A stretch of DNA of 64,000 bases from an uncultured Prevotellaceae bacterium. Its GTDB lineage: Bacteria; Bacteroidota; Bacteroidia; Bacteroidales; Bacteroidaceae. Shown here one piece after another: positions 59,505-64,000 of this stretch. The notes beneath the pieces are model-generated. The model worked only from the letters and a program-made list of their open reading frames with translations, ran no database searches and was not told the origin of the DNA. Position 1 is the first letter of the stretch. Each line of letters begins with the position of its first letter. The stretch covers positions 28,880 to 92,879 of the forward strand of contig CACYYG010000022.1 in the NCBI GenBank assembly GCA_902778535.1. The letters are read 5' to 3'. A program made the translations under genes and the position numbers.

Positions 59505-59583
59505 GTCCCAAGGCTTGGGACAAAAAAATCTAGGCTCCGCAGAAAAATCCCAAGGCTTGGGATTTTTCTGCGGAGCCTAGATT
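59505..59583. terminator. Bidirectional terminator: 57-bp perfect palindrome plus smaller partner
   Basis: 59527-59583 is a perfect palindrome of two 28-bp arms around a single G (core TCCCAAGGCTTGGGA, outer ends AATCTAGG/CCTAGATT). The 17-bp palindrome at 59505-59521 repeats the core. It separates the convergent phosphatase-GH92 gene and the M16 protease gene; A-rich and T-rich flanks fit termination on both strands. Confidence 0.8.
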
Positions 59584-59596
59584 AAAAACTGCGGTA

Positions 59597-62419
59597 TTAT
59601 TTCTCAGGCAGCATCACCACCTCTATGTGGTTGCCGCCGCCCAGCAGCTTCTCGCGAATGAAGCGGCTGAGCGACTCGGGTGTCAGGGCCTCGACAGTCT
59701 TCTTGTAGTCGCTATGACGGTCCAGCTTGAAGGTACGCCAATGGTCGATGACGGTCATCCAGTAGCTGTTGGTCTTGGCGTCGAGGTCAATCTGCTTCAG
59801 CATGTGGTCCTTCACCTTCTGCAGCTGCTCGGGGTCGATGCTCTTGGCGGCACCCTCTATGCCTTCGCGGATGAGGCGCTGTGCAATCTCGCTCTTGTCG
59901 GGATTCATGGGGCAGTAGGCCTGCAGCATCATCAAGGGCTTGAAGCCACGCAGGTTGAAGTTGCCGGCAGCTCCGCAGCTGTAGGCAGCGCTCTCGTCCT
60001 CGCGTATGGTCTTCAGGTAGATCATCTCCAGTATCTGTCCGGCAGCATCAATCTTCACGATGTTGTCGAGGTTGAAGGGTGCCTCAGCCGACCAGAACTC
60101 CACGTCGATGGCCTTCGGACTTTCGCTCTTCATGGTGAAATGGTTCTTCACCTCACCCTTGACGAGCGTCTGCACGTCGACAGGCTTCTCGGCGGGCTCG
60201 CCAGTGGCGGGCAGCGATGCGATGTACTGCTCGATGAGCGGACGGATGGCGTCTTCCTCAAACTTGCCCACGAAGGCGAAGGTGAAGGCGCCGGCGTTGC
60301 GATAGCGCTCCTTTGCAATCTCGAGGATGCGGTCGTAGTCGATATTGGGCAGATCCTTGATGTCGATGTTGTTGTAGCGGGGATTGTGTCCGTAGAGCGT
60401 GGCGGCGAGTGAGTCGGAGTAGACCAGGTCGGGCGACAGCGACTTGTTCTTCAGGGCCATGTCCAACTGCGTCAGGAGGTTCTGGAACTGCTTCTCGTCC
60501 TTGTTGACATTGGTGAAGTAGAGGTAGACCATCTGGAACATCGTCTCCATGTCCTTCGGCGTGGAGTGTGCCGTGCAGTTCTGTCGCATCTCGCTCAGCG
60601 AGAGGTCGGCGTTGGCCACCTTGCCTGCTAGTGCCTTCTGCAGCTCGGTGCTGGAGAAGTTGCCGAGGCCGCTCATGCCGATGACCTCGTCGAATACCTT
60701 CAGATTAGAGAAGTCTTTGCTGCCGTAGAGGCCCTTGCCGCCGTCGGCCCAGGCCTTCATCACCACCTCGTCGTCCTTGTAGTCGGTAGGCATGAGGATG
60801 ACGGTGGCGCCGTTGCTGAGCTTCAGCTCCTTATAGCCGAACTTCTTGTCGGTGGTCTCGCTGACGATGCTTCCCTTCTCGGGCATCTCGCTGATGAGCG
60901 GCTCGTCCTTCACATTGTCTACGTAGGCAGCAATCTCCTCGGCGCGTGCTTTGGCCACAGCAGCCTTCATGTCTTCCTCGGTGGGGTAGGTGAGCCCGTC
61001 GGCCTCGCGTGCCCATTCCATGACCACGAGGTTCTTGTCGTTATTGCTGATGATTTCGGGCAGCGCCATGTTGATGACATCGACGGGGATGCTGGGTGCG
61101 ATGGCCTGCATGATCTGATACAAATCCTCGATGGCAGGAATCGGCTCGTTGGTGAGGAAGTTGTCGCGGTACTGGTCGCCCAGGTCGTCGTTGGTAATCT
61201 TGGCGCGGTTGGTGTAAGCCTTCTCCAAAGCGCTGAGGTAGTCGGCCTTGGCGCGCTCATACTCAGTGGCGGTGAAACCGAACTCAGCGGCGCGGCGTGC
61301 CTCACGCATCAAGGCGGTCAGCGTCTCCATGTCGCGGCCTTCCTTGGGAACGCCCAGCATCTGGAAGGCGTCCTTCGTCGAGGCCAGCAGGTAGTCGTCG
61401 TCGTCGCCCATGGCCTGCAGGAAAGGACAGTCGGGATCGTCGGTCAGCTCCTGCAGACGGGCGTTGAACATGTTGGCCATGACGGCCTTGACGTAGACCT
61501 CGAGCAGGTAGTCCATGTTCTTCTTCTCCTCGGGCTTGGTGGTCTCGTGCTTCATGAACACCAGGATCTGGTTCATCTGCTGCTCCTTGTCCTTCTCGAA
61601 GATGTAGATGGCCTCGTCGTTGTCGGGCACCTCCTCGGGAATGACCTTCGGTGCCTTCGGGCTGACCTTGATGCCGCCGAACAGCTCCTTGATCTTTGCC
61701 TCGAAGTGGTCGACGTCGATGTCGCCCACCACGATGATGGCCTGGTTGTCAGGACGGTACCACTTCTGGTAATAAGCCTTCAGCTCCTTCGGCTTGAAGT
61801 TGTCGACGACGCTCATCAGGCCGATGGGCATGCGCACGCCATACTTCGAGCCGGGATACATCTTGGGCAGGGCACGCGTAATCATGCGCTGCGACGGGCC
61901 TTCGCCTAAGCGGTACTCGTTGTGCACCACGTCGCGCTCCTTTACGATTTCGTCCTTCTCCAAGAGCAGGCCGTTGCTCCAGTCCTTGAGGATGAACATA
62001 CACGAGTCGAGGGCCGACAGGCGTGTGGTGGGCACGTTGCAGACGCGGTAGACAGTCTGGTCGATGCTGGTGTAGGCATTGAGGTCGGAGCCGAATTCCA
62101 CGCCGAGCGAGCGGCAGAACTCGATGAGGTCGTTGCCCTTGAAGTGCTCTGAGCCGTTGAAAGCCATGTGCTCGAGGAAGTGCGCCAGTCCGCGCTGGTT
62201 CTCCTCCTCCTGGATGGAGCCTACGCGCTGAGCGATGTAGAAGTTGGCCACGTGCTCCGGCCACTCGTTGTGGCGGATGTAGTAGGTCAGGCCGTTGTCA
62301 AGCTTGCCGATGCGCACATCCTTGTCGACGGGGATGGGCGGCATGGCTTCCTGTGCCGTCATCGTGGATACGGCTGTCAGCAGGAACAGTGCTGCTACGA
62401 AAAACTTTTTCATGTACAT
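59597..62419 (-). CDS. M16-family zinc metallopeptidase, periplasmic, double-length
   Basis: 940 residues with a signal peptide (MKKFFVAALFLLTAVSTMTAQ); Met1 or Met3 may be the start. The inverted zinc motif HFLEH is at 80-84 (His80, Glu83, His84) with a third ligand likely Glu161 in EIVKERDVV. Two tandem M16 clamshell halves: the active half about 35-480 and a second half about 510-930 (GYKELKLSNGATVILMPTDY). The motif AYSCGAAGNFNLRG, like the R/Y motif of M16 partners, lies near residue 820. It degrades peptides in a closed chamber, probably in the periplasm or at the outer membrane. It is 6 bp downstream of tyrS and co-transcribed with it. Confidence 0.92.
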   Translation of the reverse strand: MYMKKFFVAALFLLTAVSTMTAQEAMPPIPVDKDVRIGKLDNGLTYYIRHNEWPEHVANFYIAQRVGSIQEEENQRGLAHFLEHMAFNGSEHFKGNDLIEFCRSLGVEFGSDLNAYTSIDQTVYRVCNVPTTRLSALDSCMFILKDWSNGLLLEKDEIVKERDVVHNEYRLGEGPSQRMITRALPKMYPGSKYGVRMPIGLMSVVDNFKPKELKAYYQKWYRPDNQAIIVVGDIDVDHFEAKIKELFGGIKVSPKAPKVIPEEVPDNDEAIYIFEKDKEQQMNQILVFMKHETTKPEEKKNMDYLLEVYVKAVMANMFNARLQELTDDPDCPFLQAMGDDDDYLLASTKDAFQMLGVPKEGRDMETLTALMREARRAAEFGFTATEYERAKADYLSALEKAYTNRAKITNDDLGDQYRDNFLTNEPIPAIEDLYQIMQAIAPSIPVDVINMALPEIISNNDKNLVVMEWAREADGLTYPTEEDMKAAVAKARAEEIAAYVDNVKDEPLISEMPEKGSIVSETTDKKFGYKELKLSNGATVILMPTDYKDDEVVMKAWADGGKGLYGSKDFSNLKVFDEVIGMSGLGNFSSTELQKALAGKVANADLSLSEMRQNCTAHSTPKDMETMFQMVYLYFTNVNKDEKQFQNLLTQLDMALKNKSLSPDLVYSDSLAATLYGHNPRYNNIDIKDLPNIDYDRILEIAKERYRNAGAFTFAFVGKFEEDAIRPLIEQYIASLPATGEPAEKPVDVQTLVKGEVKNHFTMKSESPKAIDVEFWSAEAPFNLDNIVKIDAAGQILEMIYLKTIREDESAAYSCGAAGNFNLRGFKPLMMLQAYCPMNPDKSEIAQRLIREGIEGAAKSIDPEQLQKVKDHMLKQIDLDAKTNSYWMTVIDHWRTFKLDRHSDYKKTVEALTPESLSRFIREKLLGGGNHIEVVMLPEK

Positions 62420-62425
62420 TAATAT

Positions 62426-63742
62426 TTATATTACTGTAACGAGGTAATAATTCTTTTTGCCGCGCTGCACGAGCAGGTATTTGCCGTCGATAAGGTCGTC
62501 GGCAGTGATGGCGCGGTCGTCGGCCAGCTTCTCTTTGTTGAGGCTGAGGGCGCCGCTCTTGAGGAACTCACGAATCTCGCGCTTGCTGCTGAACACATTG
62601 GCAGTGGCCGTGAAAAGCTCTGAAGCCACCTGGCCCAGCTGGTCCTTCTGCACGGTGAACTGCGGAACGCCGTCGAAGACGTCGAGGAACGTCTGCTCGT
62701 CCAGCTTCTGCAAAGCCTCCTTTGTGGCCTTGCCGAAGAGGATGTTCGAGGCCTCGATGGCCATGTCGAGAGCTTCCTGCGAGTGCACCATGACGGTGGT
62801 CTCCTCAGCCAGGCGCTTCTGCAGGATGCGGCGGCCAGGGTCTTGCTTGTGCTCGGCAATGAGGGCATCGATGGTCTCCTTGTCCAAGGAAGTGAAGATC
62901 TTGATGTAGCGCTCGGCATCGTCGTCGCTGACGTTCAGCCAGAACTGGTAGAACTTGTAAGGCGTGGTGCGCTTCGGGTCGAGCCAGATGTTGCCGCTCT
63001 CGGTCTTGCCGAACTTCTTGCCGTCGCTCTTCGTGATGAGCGGGCAGGTGAGGGCGAAGGTCTCCACCTCGTTGCCCAGGGTGCGGCGGATGAGCTCCGT
63101 GCCCGTCGTCATGTTGCCCCACTGGTCGTTGCCGCCCAGCTGCAGCTTCACGCCGTAGTGCTGGTAGAGATAGAGGAAGTCGTAGCCCTGCAGCAGCTGA
63201 TAGGTGAACTCGGTGAAGCTGAGGCCGTCGCGGGCGGTGCCGTTGAGGCGTTGCTGCACGCTCTCCTTGGCCATCATGTAGTTGACGGTGATGTGCTTGC
63301 CCACCTCGCGGGCGAAGTCGAGGAAAGTGAAGTCCTTCATCCAGTCGTAGTTGTTCACCATGATGGCTCGGTTGCCGGCCCCCCCTTCTGCCCCCGAGGG
63401 GGCTTCTCCGAAATCGAGGAACTTGGCCACCTGTGCCTTGATGCACTCCTGGTTGTGGCGCAGTGTCTTGTCGTTCAGCAGGTTGCGCTCCTGCGACTTG
63501 CCGCTGGGGTCGCCAATCATGCCGGTGGCTCCGCCCACGAGGATGACGGGACGGTGGCCGCAGCGCTGCAGGTGACGCAGCATCATAATGCCGCAGAGGT
63601 GGCCGATGTGCAGCGAGTCTGCCGTCGGGTCGGTGCCTAAGTAGGCCGTCACCATCTCTTTCTGTAACAGTTCTTCCGTTCCTGGCATCATCTGTGCCAG
63701 CATGCCGCGCCAGCGCAGCTCTTCAACAAAGTTCTTTCTCAT
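62426..63742 (-). CDS. tyrS: Tyrosyl-tRNA synthetase
   Basis: 438 residues from the ATG at 63742; a TTG two codons earlier is less likely. Class I synthetase signatures: HIGH at 45-48 ([10 protein letters not shown]), the tyrosine pocket [21 protein letters not shown] at 202-210 and the KMSKS-equivalent KFGKT at 243-247. A C-terminal S4 RNA-binding domain follows ([19 protein letters not shown]). Charges tRNA-Tyr in the cytoplasm. Residues 112-126 ([15 protein letters not shown]) are a REP-like element translated in frame (63381-63408) in the loop before IMVNNYDW, outside the active site. The gene has a complete promoter (TAACTTTG, 63778-63785). Confidence 0.97.
   Translation of the reverse strand: MRKNFVEELRWRGMLAQMMPGTEELLQKEMVTAYLGTDPTADSLHIGHLCGIMMLRHLQRCGHRPVILVGGATGMIGDPSGKSQERNLLNDKTLRHNQECIKAQVAKFLDFGEAPSGAEGGAGNRAIMVNNYDWMKDFTFLDFAREVGKHITVNYMMAKESVQQRLNGTARDGLSFTEFTYQLLQGYDFLYLYQHYGVKLQLGGNDQWGNMTTGTELIRRTLGNEVETFALTCPLITKSDGKKFGKTESGNIWLDPKRTTPYKFYQFWLNVSDDDAERYIKIFTSLDKETIDALIAEHKQDPGRRILQKRLAEETTVMVHSQEALDMAIEASNILFGKATKEALQKLDEQTFLDVFDGVPQFTVQKDQLGQVASELFTATANVFSSKREIREFLKSGALSLNKEKLADDRAITADDLIDGKYLLVQRGKKNYYLVTVI
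63381..63408. repeat. REP-like palindrome inside tyrS
   Basis: Perfect GCCCCC/GGGGGC stem around GA at 63390-63403 in a G/C-run element, read in frame as APSGAEGG. Related to the elements at 20166, 20247 and 58248. Confidence 0.65.
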
Positions 63743-63777
63743 TATCAATATTTTTATATTTAACGCTTTTGAGCGTG

Positions 63778-63785
63778 CAAAGTTA
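63778..63785 (-). promoter_or_regulatory. Promoter of tyrS-M16 operon (TAACTTTG, -33 TTTG)
   Basis: Exact TAnnTTTG on the minus strand, TTTG at 63805-63808, 19 bp upstream. A second, similar box (TAACTTTG at 63862-63869, with the same following bases CGAAAA on the plus strand) lies about 84 bp upstream, apparently a duplicate. Confidence 0.7.
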
Positions 63786-63906
63786 CGAAAAGTCGAGAGT
63801 AAAACAAAACAAATTCAATTGTTTTTTTGCCGAGACGGAGTAAGTTCGTGCTTGCAAAGCACAAAGTTACGAAAAAATGAGAGAAGAGAGTGTGCCTATT
63901 TTGAAG

Positions 63907-63944
63907 TGAACCCCAGAAGTTGGACAGAATACTTCTGGGGTTCA
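63907..63944 (+). mobile_element. Left end of an IS3-like insertion sequence with hairpin
   Basis: TGAACCCCAGAAGT followed by TGGACAG resembles the terminal repeat of IS3-family elements. The first 14 bp are repeated inverted (ACTTCTGGGGTTCA) at 63931-63944, giving a perfect stem that ends 2 bp before the transposase ATG. The right end is outside the window. Confidence 0.65.
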
Positions 63945-63946
63945 TT

Positions 63947-64000
63947 ATGTATACACATCACAGTTTAGAAGAAAAGAAAGAAATCATCCGCTTGCATGAG
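63947..64000 (+). CDS. IS3-family transposase OrfA, N-terminal fragment (cut by window edge)
   Basis: Eighteen codons (MYTHHSLEEKKEIIRLHE) continuing beyond the window. The SLEEKKEIIRLHE start is typical of the helix-turn-helix first frame of IS3/IS150-group transposases. The terminal inverted repeat immediately upstream supports this. The leader hairpin covers the expected ribosome-binding region. Confidence 0.65.
   Translation, partial: MYTHHSLEEKKEIIRLHE

Overview
The window looks like the chromosome of a gut- or rumen-type Prevotella relative (Bacteroidales). The evidence is SusC/SusD pairs, Mfa-type fimbriae, type IX secretion (T9SS) C-terminal domains, lipoproteins with Ser-Cys lipoboxes, and Bacteroidetes promoters (TAnnTTTG -7 boxes) in front of most transcription units. 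Nearly every gene is on the minus strand. The exceptions are the phosphatase-GH92 gene and a transposase fragment at the right edge.

Positions 1-17.9 kb form one co-directional carbohydrate locus. In transcription order it holds a membrane sensor-regulator (periplasmic sugar-binding domain, one TM helix, AraC domain), a PL11 rhamnogalacturonan lyase, a GH2 enzyme and a CE7-like esterase. A promoter/operator region follows, then SusC, SusD, a DUF4960-type surface glycan-binding lipoprotein, a GH32-like lipoprotein, a secreted two-module beta protein, and the N-terminus of a second GH32-type enzyme cut off by the window edge. The second half reads as a fructan utilisation locus; the first half suits pectin (RG-I). 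Three promoters in the fructan half share a palindromic motif at a constant distance from the -7 box.

Positions 18-23 kb hold housekeeping genes: tRNA-Arg(CCT), a LolC/E-type permease overlapping rbfA, pyridoxal kinase and an aldo/keto reductase. They are separated by arrays of unusual hairpin repeats built on phased ACAAC/GTTGT words.

Positions 23-55.7 kb are an Mfa-type fimbrial locus: DUF3575 protein, DUF3868/OmpA-like protein, an interposed PIN toxin-antitoxin pair, major Mfa1-like fimbrillin, Mfa2/FimB-type anchor, a second fimbrillin, and then two successive modules. Each module is a fimbrillin-like lipoprotein followed by a giant T9SS cargo protein of more than 3,200 residues. The giants are paralogous over their C-terminal ~2,000 residues but have different lectin-like N-terminal halves. 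This duplicated pairing is the most striking system in the window.

Positions 55.8-63.7 kb carry a fused histidine acid phosphatase-GH92 alpha-mannosidase riddled with in-frame low-complexity repeats, a 57-bp perfect palindrome, an M16 metalloprotease and tyrosyl-tRNA synthetase. The left end of an IS3-like element begins at 63.9 kb. Small REP-like palindromes have inserted in frame into at least four genes (rbfA, the permease, the GH92 fusion and tyrS). Family names come from recognising motifs by eye; no database search was run.
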